DNA of 64,000 bases, from positions 16,593,537 through 16,657,536 of the forward strand of contig NC_064767.1 in the NCBI RefSeq assembly GCF_011397635.1, written 5' to 3'. Position numbers and translations under genes: made by a program. Shown here piece by piece: positions 10,681 to 24,500 of the stretch; position 1 is the stretch's first letter; every line of letters begins with the position of its first letter. The notes under the pieces were generated by a model. That model ran no database searches and was not told where the DNA came from. It saw only the letters and a program-made list of their open reading frames with translations. Source of the stretch: Epinephelus fuscoguttatus. Taxonomy: Eukaryota; Chordata; Actinopteri; Perciformes; Serranidae.

Positions 10681-12500
10681 TAAAGGAACTTTTATTTGGC
10701 TCTGATATCATTTCAATAAAATCTCTCAGTTTAAATGTTATCCTGAAACATCCATCTCTGGCTTACAAGGTACAGGTTAAAATCATGTTTCTACCACCCA
10801 GTGTCAACGGGGCATCACCGTAAAACAGTTCTTATATTACTGTGCTCGTAAAAAAACAAAACAAAACAAAGAACAAAAAAAAAAAAAAGAAGAAGAAATG
10901 ATAAGTGACATAGTGACATACAATATTTACACTTTACAATGGCCTTTAAACATGTTACAGTTATGCAAATAAACACATTACATTTAGGATTTACAAATGG
11001 CATAAACATTTAACGACTAATCGACACAGCACTAACAAATATTTTCCAGCGGGTAGCGCTTACTCGGACTGTCGGACACATCTGAACACCTCCAAAACAA
11101 GAAAGTTGCACACTTCTGCAGGGACTTCAATCATTCTGCAGCAGTCAGGAGACAAGCACTGCATTTGGACACACTACAAATATAAAATGCATCATCCAAA
11201 GTGAACACTGACACAGGTAAAACATAACTGCGCTGTAAAGATTTCACCAGTTGAATCCCTCTTGGTATAACAGCAAGTCAACAACAAATAACATCAAAGA
11301 AATGAAGTGCAATGCCAAGCTCTGAATCTGATGCACAAAGCTGTAAATGTATGAATAATCTCAGCGTTCAAGAAAAACAAAGCCCTACAAAATCCAAATG
11401 GAATGTTACGAAGGCAAGAAAAAAAAAAAAAGACAGGACAGATATGGTAAAAACATCTTGTTGGACACGGTCGAGGGGGAGCTTGGAAAGCTCACAGCGC
11501 TGAAGTCATCCCGCTTGGCTCGCCCACTCGAGGACAAAGTGAGAGTGAATGTTAAACGTACAAACACCAGAGTTAATGGTGAATTATTTGGTGTTGGTGT
11601 AATTCTCTGGATCACAATCAGTCTGTCAAATCTGTTGAGACTCCGCAGCAGCGTCTGCCAGTATCAGGAGAGCATGTGGAGCGTCCAACGCGTGCCCCGA
11701 GCAGTGTGTCAGAGCCGGCCTGAAATGTGTGAAAAGTACTTTTCCTGTTTAGTGCTCTACCGCGAAAGTGAACTTATAAGGGAATAAAAGAGCCTGACTG
11801 TGAGGCTGTGAAATGAGCTGATCAGATTAATCCCACAATAAAAACATAGCGTGAGTCCAATGTATTTCATTTCAAAACAAGATCTGATTAATATCTACTT
11901 TGTAGCACCGTGGTGACATGATAGAAAAGATGTATTTGGCATTGAATACATCATAAAAATATAAAAAACTGAATAATTAACACTGCTCGATGGCCCACAA
12001 GCTGCACTGGCAACATGCTGAGTTGTGCTCCATTTCCCTTTATCTTCATTTTAGCCCAAAGACAAACTCTTTTAGCGCTTCACTTCTTCAAGCAACTTAA
12101 CTGGTTATAAAAACATCATATATTTCAGCATTTCATTGAGAAAAAAAAGTATAAAAATCACAAAAGAATGCAAAAGAAATATTCTAAATCACACCATGAT
12201 TCCTTCTTTTCTGAACTTTTCCGTGGGGGAAAATCACTCTTGATCAGAGTGTTCTGTGCACAAACTGGTAATACCGCAGTTAAATAGTTAAATAGATAAA
12301 TAGTTCATTGGTACCTGAGCAAGGACAACAAAGCACCTTATAGAGGCGTAGCACCGAGGTGTGATGTTAGCCCCCTTTTACTGGAAACTCTGTGATGCTT
12401 CCGACTGTCCAAGAGGTCGTACAGAGTCTCAGTAATTAGTGCAAATCAAGAAAGTCTTCGTCTGTTGGTTGGACATTTACTTGTCCACGACGACAAGAGC
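10681..12500 (-). other. adam12: Probable adam12 3' UTR
   Basis: The stretch downstream of the adam12 stop has no introns or repeats that I recognise. The only AATAAA on the minus strand in this stretch is the complement of tttatt at 10691-10696, which would give a UTR of about 1.8 kb. Human ADAM12 also has a long 3' UTR. The end point is inferred. Confidence 0.4.
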
Positions 12501-12552
12501 TCAGCAGTCCTTATTAGTCTTTGGTGGTCTGTAGGGCAACATCGGCACGGGT
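12501..12552 (-). CDS. adam12: adam12 last coding exon with stop
   Basis: One base completes the Arg codon split at the end of the preceding exon, followed by [16 protein letters not shown] and the stop TGA (12503-12501). The acceptor is gtttcag. The exon is too short to appear as an open frame. Two further PxxP-type sites lie in it. Confidence 0.85.
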
Positions 12553-15500
12553 CTGAAACAAAAAACATGATGTCATCACCACCGTATAGATAAAATGTGT
12601 GATATCAAATACAATCAGCAACATGTGCATAATAGTTTATTTTACTGAAATACAAATTCATGTTATACACTATAGCAGTGATTCCCAAGTGGTCCAGCCA
12701 TGGGGTCCAGATTTCTCCTTAGATTAAGGTCAACAGAGTTTAATACATTCAGCATCATACTTGCATGTGGCCATGTCTTCAAGCTAGTTTGCTGTCTCTG
12801 TCAAGTAGCGTCACTCACTCTACAGCAGGAAATGGCACTTCAAAGTAAAACCTTTTTGTCGGAAATTCACTGTACTTAAAAAGTAAGTGTACTTTTTACA
12901 AACTTGACATGTTTGCGAGTCACCTGTGGTCCATTCAGAATGGACCTGCAACCCACTTTTGGACTGCGACCCACCAGTTGGGAACCACTGCACTATACTA
13001 CTGCAAAATATCCCCTTTTGGACATACCTTGTTTTGCTAATCTGATGGCAATTTTACAAGTCGGCATGGGCGGATAATGAGACAATGGGCCCCTGGGCAC
13101 AGACATGCAGAAGGCCCCACCAACTTTAGCCTCTTTTTTATTGTTGTTTTGCGTCTTTTTGTGCTTATTTTGTGTCTTTGTAGTCATTTTGAGGGTCCTT
13201 GTGTTATTTTTTTTGTAGTTATTTTTTGTCTGTGGTTGTTTTGCCCTCTATTGTGGTCACTAGATATAATATCAGTATCAATAGTTATCAATAGATAACT
13301 ATTGGGGTCATTTTATGCAGCTTTGTAGTTGTTTTGCCCCTTTTCGTAGTCATGATTCTCTTTATGTGTATTTGCAGCTGTTCTGCATCTCATGGTAGTT
13401 GTTTGTGTATCTTTGTAGTCATCTTATGCTTCTTTGTGGTTATTGTGAGTCTTCTTGTGGTTGGTACTTGTCTCCCTGAGTGACATTTTGCAGGTAGTGG
13501 CCAGGGAGAGGTTCAGTGATCCATCTGTGCATGTCAGTCAATTATTTAAATAGGCACGAGTCTCTTAAAAGACAACTTTCAAGTCACAAAGGTAATCATG
13601 TTAGGACGGCTCAATTGTGGTGACATTTTTGATCAAACTAAATGCTACTCGATACATGTAAAGGCTACAGCAGACCAAGGTTAGACAAAGCTATCTCCTC
13701 TAATGCACAAACAAAACAAAAGTAGTTTGATAAACCAAGAGACACGACAAATTAGCCAAGTTGCTGGGGAGGGGTTTCTCAGATCAATCAAAAAATTATC
13801 AAAAATAACAAAATGTATTATGAGATTCACTAGTGAGAGGAGAGGACGAGTGTCCCTTTCACTCACACTGGTCATCAATTCAGGCTTCAGTAGAAAAAAA
13901 CCTTGAAATCCATCAGTGATGCAACCTGTGTCCTTGATATTTCTACTTTCCCTCAGTGTCATCTCCTCCTCTTATGAACCAGGTGACAAACAGCATGCAT
14001 TGTATCTCATATCTGAATAAAGCTGGGACAAATATTTATGTAATGGACACATAAACTATCACTTTAACAGACAGAAGAAGCCAGTGTTATATATTCCATG
14101 TCTGAAAAGGGCTACAAAGACATGGCATTTCTGTCATGTTGCACTGACCTGCTGGGTAAAGGGATGGTGGGTGGTGGCCTGGGCACAGTGGGGATAGGTA
14201 TGGGGAGGGGTCCAGTTCCGGGGAGGTGGACCCCTCCTGCTGTGACACTGTGACCCAGCCGAGAGCTCCTCCCGAGTGGGTCTGCAGGTAGGGGTTTCTG
14301 GGGTGGACTGGGTCTCTCAAAGTCCTGAGGAAGAAAGAAGAGCTCAAATTCAGTCCTTCAGGTCAATTCTATAAACACATTTTGATATATACAATAAAAT
14401 GTATTTAAATTCTCCAGTATTTACTGCACAGAGGTGCACAATCAAGAATTAGGTGTCTTGTGGAATGTTGGATTTGTTTCTGAATTAACTGATTTTTAAA
14501 TGCAGAATAGCACTGTACTAACTTGGTCTTGAAGCATCGTGAAATACCCCGTTTGCTAACTGACGTTAATTTGAAAAACACCACAAATCAAATTACTCTT
14601 ATCTTGAGCCATGGCGTATGGAAACCGTCACCTTCTACCTCTCTTTGAATATGGATTAGCTGTGTGGCAGCTATCTGGAGACAAAGACAGACACGTTTCA
14701 CTAGAGGGCACTGTGTTATCAGTATCTCCTCTGCATTTCCACAGCTAACACGAGATGAATCCCAAACCACCTCCCCCTCCTCTGTCTCCGCCACCTCTGT
14801 GGCAGTGCTGTGTGAGTGTAGAAGGTTATCTGAATGAGGTGCCATCATGTGTTACTAATCTACAGCAAGGAGGCGAGGCAGTGATAAGCATCTGCTACCG
14901 GCAGCCAGGGCTACTGTCACACACGCACACATATGTATGCGCAAATCCTCCCAACACCCACCCACACCACAGCACAGCACACACTTGGAGGAGTACATGG
15001 ATAAATTTAATGTAATATGCACACGGAGAGAGAAAAAAAAAGTTTTCCACATCATGCATGGATAAGACTTAGAGTGCTGGAAGGTTTAAAACATTCATGA
15101 GCGCAGTCAAGACGTGACTGAGTTTGTCACATCAACATGCAGACTTACAGTTACAAACCTGTGAGTGTTCAGTGCTGTGTGACACTGAGGGCTCACACGC
15201 AGAAAAGTTTCACATCAGCAGAACTTTGCATAAAGAAGATTTTTATCCTAACTTTTATTTCTTCACTGCAAAAAGTATGTAGAGACCCCTGTCTACATAC
15301 TGGAGCTGTATTTCATCGTTTGGGCCCAAGTGGCAACATCAGAAGTTGTAAAATGTAGCCAACGCGCAAGTGCCCAAAAACTGCAGTTCATCGAATGGCC
15401 ACTCAAGGCTGGCTCAAAAATCGAGTCAATTGTTATAGACCCTCACGTTAACATGCCAAACATTACAGCAAATAAACATGTTTACAGCCTGATATAAAAA

Positions 15501-18500
15501 TGCTTTTGGCCTCTATAGCTAATTCCCCCCTTCATGACAATTGTGTGAGTGGTTATTTATATCTCACCTGTTTAAGTGTTATTAAAACTTAAAGTTATGC
15601 ATTATTAAGGGCGTGGTCGCTCTGAGTGAAAGCTGGGTGCCATCTGTTGACAAGCTGCTACCACGCCGACAAAGTTGGGTAGGTAACATAACTATGGTGT
15701 AACCCCAAACTCACAGAGCAAAGGCTTAGCCGTCGCTTTTCCAATGTGTTTTCAATTCATCAAAGTTTAATTGTAACATTTCGGTCGCCCAAAAAAAAAA
15801 AAAAAGTCTTGTTCAGCATTTAATTGTACTTAAAGACCCTTTCAGAAGTCAGATGTTCACTTTTTCTGGTAAGAATGGTTTTAAGCCTGTTTTTAGCTAG
15901 GGGAAATTAGCATTAGCATTATTACAGTTAACCAAAGACTGTAAATGCACCATGCTAACTAAGCTAGCAGCTAACATTAGGATTAGCTCCACCCTATTGT
16001 CAAAAAATGGTCTGGTTTCAAGAATCAAAGATAGCGACAGTCAAAATGCCAAACATAAGGCTTCAAAACAGGAGTCCACAACCCAGTAGGTGACGTCACA
16101 GTGGCTACATGCATTACTTTCAAACAGTCTTTGGGCCCTTTGGTTTCAATTATTTAACGCTACAGCAAACTATGATATTTTAGACAGCAGCTTGAGCTTC
16201 GAACTGTGTGGCAATAGATCGGAGAAGACCTTTTCTTGTTTCAACATGACTGACTCTGGCCTGCACAGACAGAGCCCTGGCATAACACTATCCAACACCT
16301 TTGTGATGACCTGGATATCTGCTATTTCTGCTGTAGCATGACCAACTATCACTCAGTGGTTCGGTCTCTGTCTACATCTAGCCCTGTATGTTAGTTGAAA
16401 TAATTGAGAGAAATATCAAATTAGAACTGCAAATAATAACTGTATTAATTAGTGATTAATCAGCTGTTTATTTTCTCCATTAAACCAGTTCGGCTTTGGT
16501 CTATAAACTGCTGGAAAACAGATCAAACCCCATCACAACTGACCCTACGCTAAGTCCCATACCTGGACGCAGACTGGCCAATCATAGCGAAGCATCAGGC
16601 CGGCTCAGACCAGGGTCTGCTTTTGCTTTTTAATGATTATAACAGTAAAAAAAAAAAAAAAAAAAAAAAAAGACCGACCCTGCTGTACAGGAACCAGTGA
16701 AGGGAAGCAGGAAAACTTTGCTGATATTCAACCAGCTGTGCGTCATGGGGGCAGATGAATGTTGGAGATCCCTGCCCATCTGGCGGCAGAGGTCCGGGTG
16801 CTGGCTGCAGCACGGGGGGCTAAGCCAAACACTGTGATGCCACACAGCTGGTTCAATATCAGCAAAGTTTTCCTTTATATTCATTGTGTTCTGTGGCGAT
16901 CAGCAGTGATGTGGTGGTTCACTTTTACACTGTGATCTGTAGCCTATAGTTTGGCTTTAGCTTCTAACTATCTTTGTCTTTTTAACCTGTTGTTGCTGCT
17001 GAGTCAGTTTGACATCCTGGATATATCCTTCAAACACAGACTGTAGACCCCTCTGTCTGCTTCTCTCTGGAATCACTGTTTCATTTCTCCAAAAATATGA
17101 TAATATTTCTTCAGGGAGTGCAGTTAGTTACTCCGACAGCTTGTCGGACCATCACAAAAGGGCAGGGCTTAGCGAAAGGTCAATTCCCCTACAGCCCAAG
17201 CTAACGTCTTAGAATTGTTTGTTTTATTTGAACAACAGGCAGGCCTTTCTAACAATCATAGAGGACTAAGAAAACCCAGAAAACACTGACATTTGAGCAG
17301 ATAGAGCAAGGTCCTTTTTGGCCCATTTTGCTTAAAACTTATCTGAAATTCATTGATGTTACAAACTAATAACTTGAGACATATTTCAACCATAATCCAA
17401 GGTTACATCTTCCCCAGAGTATCACAAGTCACACTACAGTGTATTTATTTGTCTACTGATGGTCTGTAAGAAGTTATTAAAACAACAAAAAGCAACAATT
17501 CATTCATGCCATATAATATTTATTAGCCAAGGTGCACCGAAGTGGCCTCTTTACTGAGAGAAAATTATTTTTACAAACTGCAAAATGTGCAAAACTCTCT
17601 GCATACGACAGCCCAAAGCTCTTCAGACGCAGTTAAAAACACGAGATGCCCCGCGGAGGTTGAAATGTTATGATGCTTTAATCAATTTGAGCTCCGTTAA
17701 CGGCACAGCAGGTCCGTTGTGCTCTGAATCTGCATCCTGGTCCCACGTGGATACTGTTCCTATACTTGCTGAGAGTTTGGGGGTAATAAAATCTACACAG
17801 TAGGGGATTTCTATGATTTAGGCAAAGTGTATGTGAGTATTAACTGAAGCTAACATTATTTCACATACAGTGCACCACCCATTGTGATCTTTAAGCACAG
17901 ATTCGTCCCTGACAAACTCCTACATGTGTAAGTTATGGATGATTTAGCTAAAGTGAAGAATAACTCCTCCAGAAACATACAAAAGCAGGCTTGTTCTCAG
18001 AGGAGTGTACAGAGGAAAACAAAGATGTAAATGGACAGATGCATCCACTCAAATGCAAGAACAATCCAGGACCCATGTGCATTCTAATGCCGCTTTTGGC
18101 ATCAAACCTCGCAATGTAGCTGGAATCTTGGTGGTGTTCACATGTCTTAATTCAAAATGAAGGATTGCACTGTCCTCCGTGGCTTGAGAAAGATCTATGA
18201 GCGTTGGGCTTACAAGCACCTTTCAAAACCCTCCGGAGGAGCTGAAAAATGCGTGGTCGTCTGGCCAAAAGCAAAGCTATTTTTCTGAGGTTCCTGAAAA
18301 GATGACATTTTGGAAAGGCATGATTTTCCCTCCTCAACAGTGCAATGCTGCAGTCTGCTTTTGTGGTGCAGCTGAACAGGGTTTGAGCTTGTTTGCATCA
18401 CATTTATTCGACTCTACAGGTTTGTGATATGTATTTTTCAAGATAATAACCAGCAGGTGTGTTTGGGAAAATTCCCAGCTCCCGCACTGTTTTCTTTTCA

Positions 18501-21500
18501 TGCACTGCCTCATTGTAATAGATGAATGATCGGCTTTATTTCCCCGGAAATACCTCAACATTAATGGAGTGCAATTGGCACACAGGAATAAGATAGCCTG
18601 CAAAAAAGTCTTTTAAAATGAGACATATTGGCTCAGACAGCAGGCGAGGTTGTGTCAAGTTTTACAATGAGCTTGTAATACACTTTCTATTGAGGGATTG
18701 ATGTCCTGTACGTCCTTGCTGGACTGTTATTAAATCTCAACAGAATCCCCTCTGCTGTTTCTGACCTACAAGTGCCGACTCCACTCGCTCCATCTGCTTC
18801 ATTACAGCGAAATGAGCTGGTAGATATTAGCAGGTAGTGCAGTTTCATTGTTTTGGCAGGCCAGAGAGCTGCCTTTTTATAAAGCAAGCAGCGGCCTCTC
18901 AGCTAAAGTGCATCACGTTGGCACACGTTCATATCAATCAAGGTTGATGTGCTGCAATGCTCGATATGGACCCCAGCAAGACCATCAAGAAGTGGATATG
19001 ATGCCAGTTGGTTCTGCTGCTCAGTGGTAGAAGTAGTATTCAAACCCTTTGCTTCAGTAAAAGTACCAACTATGGATGAGTGAGTACACCATTATCTGTA
19101 TCTGTGTCTGTATCTGTTTAACCGACTAAATTATATGTATTTGTACTTAGAATGGCCGGAGTTTATCCCAGAAGTGAATGGGATTTAAATCGAAAGTAGC
19201 TTGGGCCTAATCAGAAGTTGCTATGTTAAGCCTCAAATTTATATGAACTAATGAGAATCTGCAATATTTATTACCTGCGAGAAAAGTATTTACAGAACAG
19301 CCTCAGCATTGAGCTGAGAATAACAAATCAAACACAGCTATTTTCCCTCATCACGAGTACAGAAAATGACATGTTTTACTCATACAATACTCGTACTTCT
19401 TAAAAATACATGATCTGTACTGGATACTGTTTCATGCAATTAAAATAAGAATTACATTGCATTAAACGTGCGCTAGGATGCGTTTAACATCACGACTATG
19501 ATGTTCAAACGTCAGCTGTTTATCACCAGTTTTCAAACGCGACCTCCCTGTCATACATTCTCGTGTCAGCACGGTGGACGCAGAGCCTCCAAGCATTCCT
19601 ATGAGACAGCGCTGAGCAGGTTTTTTTCATGCAGCAAAGCGAGACGGTCATTGGATAAATGCGACAAAATCGTCACTTCCAGGGAAGCTCAGCTTTCCTG
19701 GGACCTAATGGAGTGGTAGGCGGGAGAGGACGCTCGGTGTATGCATGATGATTGGAGGAACTGTCTAAAAGGCTGAACCCCTTTGTGACTGACAGTGCTT
19801 CGCATTTCGAGCTTAGTCCCATGCGGATATTTGCAAGTGGAGTCTTCTGACAGAGTGCCGTCCGGAGTGTGGTTCTATGGCATGAATGTGGTTGAAAACG
19901 ACTTCAATTAAATGTTGCTGTTATAAGTTACTGCCTCGCTACAATATGACAAGTTTTATGATATAAACTGAACGTGAGCTTCCCCTGTTTGAAAGACCAG
20001 CAGCCGCCACTGGTAGTAGTAGTCCATCAGGGAGAGATGTAAAATGCTTTGCGCACAATCTGGAGCTGTCCCAGATACCTCTTTCCGAAAAGTGAACAAA
20101 TTTTTGTCAGTGTGCCTTTACAGCCCTGTGGACATGCTGTTGCTAACTAACTAACTTATTCTTAGCTCTCTGTGGCTAAAAGTTGCAGATTAATTTATGC
20201 GGTGGATGTCATGATATTGACTGAGATTACTTGGTACTTGCCTACATAAGCACACGTCATGTTTTCTTTAGCAGGAAAACCCTGATTGGATTTTTGACTT
20301 AAGAATACTGTTGATCTTCTTTTTTTCCCACATATATTGTTAAACAGGGGCACAATATGTCCAGGGATGTGTCTCTGGGTTTGGGTTGGAGGATTAAAAA
20401 GACATTTTTCATTTCATCTCAACTTCAAAGTGAAAAATTGAAAGTAATGGTTTGAGTTGGAGCTAGTTTCAACTACTTTACATTCAGATGATTAATGGTG
20501 ATAGACAGAGGACATTCTGCAAGAAAATTGTGAATTACATTTTAGGACTTTTTTATCTTTATTTTTAAAAAATATTGAATAATTTAACCTCATTGGGCCT
20601 CAAAGAGTTAATTAAATAAAACCATCTGAGAAAGTCTAAACGAAAACTGTTTGATGGAAATGCTAACAACTTATATACATCTGGAATGTAACAAGAGGCT
20701 GCAACTAGACATGACTTTCTTGAGACAACTTACAAGCCAAAATGTTGCGAACTGCTGGTTTCATCTTTACCAGAGTGTTGCATTTTATAAGCTTTTAATT
20801 TTAATTATTAAAAAATTATTAATCTGAAAGTGAAAACTAGTAATTACAGATGTAAAATAAATGTAGTGCAGTGAAGCAGCCCACAATATTTGCTTCCAAA
20901 ATATAGTGTAGTAGAAGTATAAAGGAGCAGAGAATGGAAATACTCAGGTACCTCAAAACTGTGCTTTTACTTGAGTAAATGTACTTAGTTATTTTTCAGC
21001 ACTGCTGCTGCTCACCTGAATGATTAACCTTGAGGGTATAAGGATTGATCCCCTGCACGCCTCCCTCTAAGTCCTTCATGCTCTGGTTTTACATCTGGGA
21101 TAATGTTATGCTCTCTCTCCAACAGAGAGAAAGTGTCACATCATAAAGCTAACGTCTTCCTCTTTTTTTTAAGCAGCACGCGTCGTTCGATCCTCCAGTG
21201 CCCCCTGCTGCGGCTCACAGAGCGCCGACATCCAGCACAGCTCCTCTCGCTGCGCTGTTGCAGGAAGGTATCAGGATTTGGATGCACCACCAAATCCACC
21301 AGACAGATGGATTTACTATCTACACTGCATCCGATACCGCTGGCTCAGCAGAAAGCAGCGCCTTACTCAGGAGCTGGGTCACAGGGAAGGAGACGGATTG
21401 AATTCTGCTGTCGATATGTGGACGCGTGAGTCGACCTGCAGTGCAGAAATGCAGTGATTTCCGGCTCTCAAAGCTTCGCTACAACCTTTAAAAATGACCA

Positions 21501-24500
21501 CACAAGTGGCTGTACATGTCGTAGACCATTAACTGCAATTTGCATATATTTTACATTACTGCACACCATTTTTAAAGAGTGCCTCGGCTTTCAGATTGAT
21601 TTCCTACCTTCCATTTCCCTCCACTGGTTTCTATTAATATCACTGTGAAAATCATAAGACTTAAAATTTGCTTGACACAGATCGTCCATCACACTGACCA
21701 TTTGTAATTTATCGTTAAAGTTATAATACTGTCATGTGGTAATGCAGTGTGAGCTGATTTTAAGACGTGTCTTCTATGTGTCCAAGGAAACAGTGACAAC
21801 CGACAAACGGGTAAACATTTTACACGTGTTGTTTGTTTCTCATTTGTCTGATTTCCCAACAAGATATCTCTTAAGATTAAGAGTTTGCTTTTGATTTTGA
21901 AAACAGAGGTTGACAAAATCATCTCGCCACAGTTTCAACTAAGAAGGTGTTCTGGAGCTTTCGATTGCATCGCATAATCTTCCTCAGCAGATGGAGTTTA
22001 CACAGTATTTATGGAGATATAGATGTTACAATTCTCATTTTTCTTTAGGGGTTGTGTCCACAACCAAAGCGCCTCAGCTGAAAAAATGCTGCACCTCCAC
22101 AGTGTTCCCAAGCGCTCCCAGCCAGGTGAATTTTGAGGAGTGCCTGGTGTTTTCAGCTGGGAGAAAAGTGCTTTCGGTGGACACGGGGTCTTAAAGTGGA
22201 GAAAGAACATTCAACTTTCCCCCCTCTGGTGTTTCAAAGTGGTGCTATTGTCGACACCACTGTTTTCTTCTCTTCATAACCTAGCAACTGAGCTCTTTCT
22301 TTTGCCTGGTACAGTTTCCCTAGTTACTTGGTTGTTCCACTGTCCGCCATTTCCGCTGCTGGGGATAATTACTGCAAAGAACTTGGATACTCTGGGAACA
22401 GCTACCAATAGCTGCTTGTGTCTCTTTCTGTTTTGGTTGCGCAATGGTTGAAACATGTCCTCTGTGCCAAAAATTCTCTCCATTTTCCCCAGGAGATTTC
22501 GCATGTGGTGGCACCGAACTGCATAGTAAAAGCGAGGCTTATAGGTAATAAAATCGAAATGCCACTATGGCGTCAATACTCTATAACCATTACACTGTCC
22601 AATCAACATTTACTTCATGATGGTTGCAGCAAAAACTTTAAGGACTTCTTGTCCACATTGGCTTAAAACTTGTTTGTCAGCGACTGTTTCCAAGGATCAA
22701 GAATGAACTTTTAAGCCAACATGGACGCTTGTTCAGAAAAATGGAGATTTGAACATCTACAGATCATGTGATTCGACAAGAAGCTCCAGAGCAGTGAGAC
22801 TGCTTTGCCAACAACACAACCTGTAATTGCACTGCTTTTTTATCAAATGTCTCAAACCTCAGATGTCAGAATGTCCTTAAATGCACCACTGAGGATTGAT
22901 TGGAATATGATGAGAATTAAATTTGACATTAAACAAAAGAAAAATGGTCACTGTGACCAATTTCAAGGCAGTTTCAAGTCACAGCAGGTCCATTTTCATA
23001 CTTCATCAGAATGAAATACAGTTGATGGTTGCCTATAATATATTCTGGAGACAGTCAAACCTGTGGTATGGTTTAGAAAATGGTCAGAAGTAATGTACAG
23101 GAACATAGACACAACTTGAATTTAATGGGCCATACCATATACATGGTCCATTAAAGCTGTGGGCATATAAATAAATTCCCATTCCCACATTACAAGACGA
23201 TTTGTGTCAAAGTAAAAGCTACAAACTTTGTAGAATTTATGAACTCTTGAGTCAAACAAACCTGGTCGACTCTGTACGATGGCTGCTGGCGTGGCAGGCT
23301 GAGGAAAGGTGGCACTCGAGTTGGTGAAGTTGGTGAGAGGGAGGTGTGGGCGGGCAGCACCCTGTGGTGCGCTGGAAGAGGAGGCAGGGTGGGTTGGCCC
23401 ACGCTCAGAGACACCGGCATGGGCTGGCTGATGTGTAAGGGCTGGTAGAGGGGCAGTCTGCGCAGGCTGTGAGAGTGGAAGTTGTGCGGGGGGAGAAGAG
23501 GCTCGGCACTCAGGAGAGATGGCTGTAAAGAGGAGGAGAGGAAGTTATTTTCAGGAGCTCTTACAGTTCCGTGTTATGCGAGCAGAACACAGACTTTTGT
23601 TATAGGTGTTACTAACAATCTCTGTTGTATTCAGGCGCCCCAGCGAAGCCATGGCAGCGTGACATGGAGCCAGCATTTACAATACCAGTCTTTAAAGTTA
23701 TGTGCACTTTGTTAAAATGTGACACCGCCAACACCTTTTCTCCTCCACGCTCACAACTCCAGATATCTTGTATCCTCTGAATTTTTTATGCAGAGCTGAA
23801 ATCTAATGAGCAAATATCTTGAGTACGTTATTCATCTTTTATCAAACTCAGATTTGCTGTTTTTCTTCTCAAATGTGAGGAATTTCTGCTTTTCTCACTT
23901 TTACATTATTGTATTAAATATTACTTAAATATTTCTTTGGTTTTAGGCTGTTGGTCAGCCAAAACAAGCAAATATGACGTACCTGGGTAGGGTTGCACTG
24001 TACTGGTGCGGGTCATCTATCTGTGTCAATATGAGTAGGTATGTGATCGTTATCAGTGGTTCTCAACCAGGGGTTCAGGGACCCCAAAAAATGTGGTATA
24101 GTTTATATTCACTGTTCAATTCATTATAGAAGTGATCCCAATGTGAGTTAGAGCAGTGGTTCTCAAATGGCGTGCTGTGATGTAAGTCCAGGTGTGCCGT
24201 GGGATTCTGTGATAACCACACATTGTTACTGCAATATTCAGCTGAAGTTACGAATTCATTTTTAATGGACTGTATCAGTATGTTGTGCTCACCCATTTCC
24301 TAATAAAGAGGCAAAATCTACCTAAATAAACCTTCACAGGGAACCTATTTGTCACCGTTTGCACAAGGGAATAATAAGTGTATTATACATCACATTATCT
24401 TACATTATTTTCCATTCAAATGGATGTTATTGGTGCTTTATGTAATTTTCTAACGTTTAAAATTAATTATTGAATCATTTTGTTAATAAATATTGAATAT

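Noticed and set aside
11398..11787. 129-codon plus-strand open frame
   Set aside because: It lies antisense within the likely adam12 3' UTR, starts in a lysine run from an A tract and resembles no family.
14087..14347. Met-initiated frame over the 14.2-kb adam12 exon
   Set aside because: It is one frame off. The correct frame gives the conserved [12 protein letters not shown] and joins both neighbouring exons in phase.
22140..22504. Overlapping frames on both strands near 22.1-22.5 kb
   Set aside because: No family resemblance, no splice signals in an adam12-compatible phase; normal chance frames.
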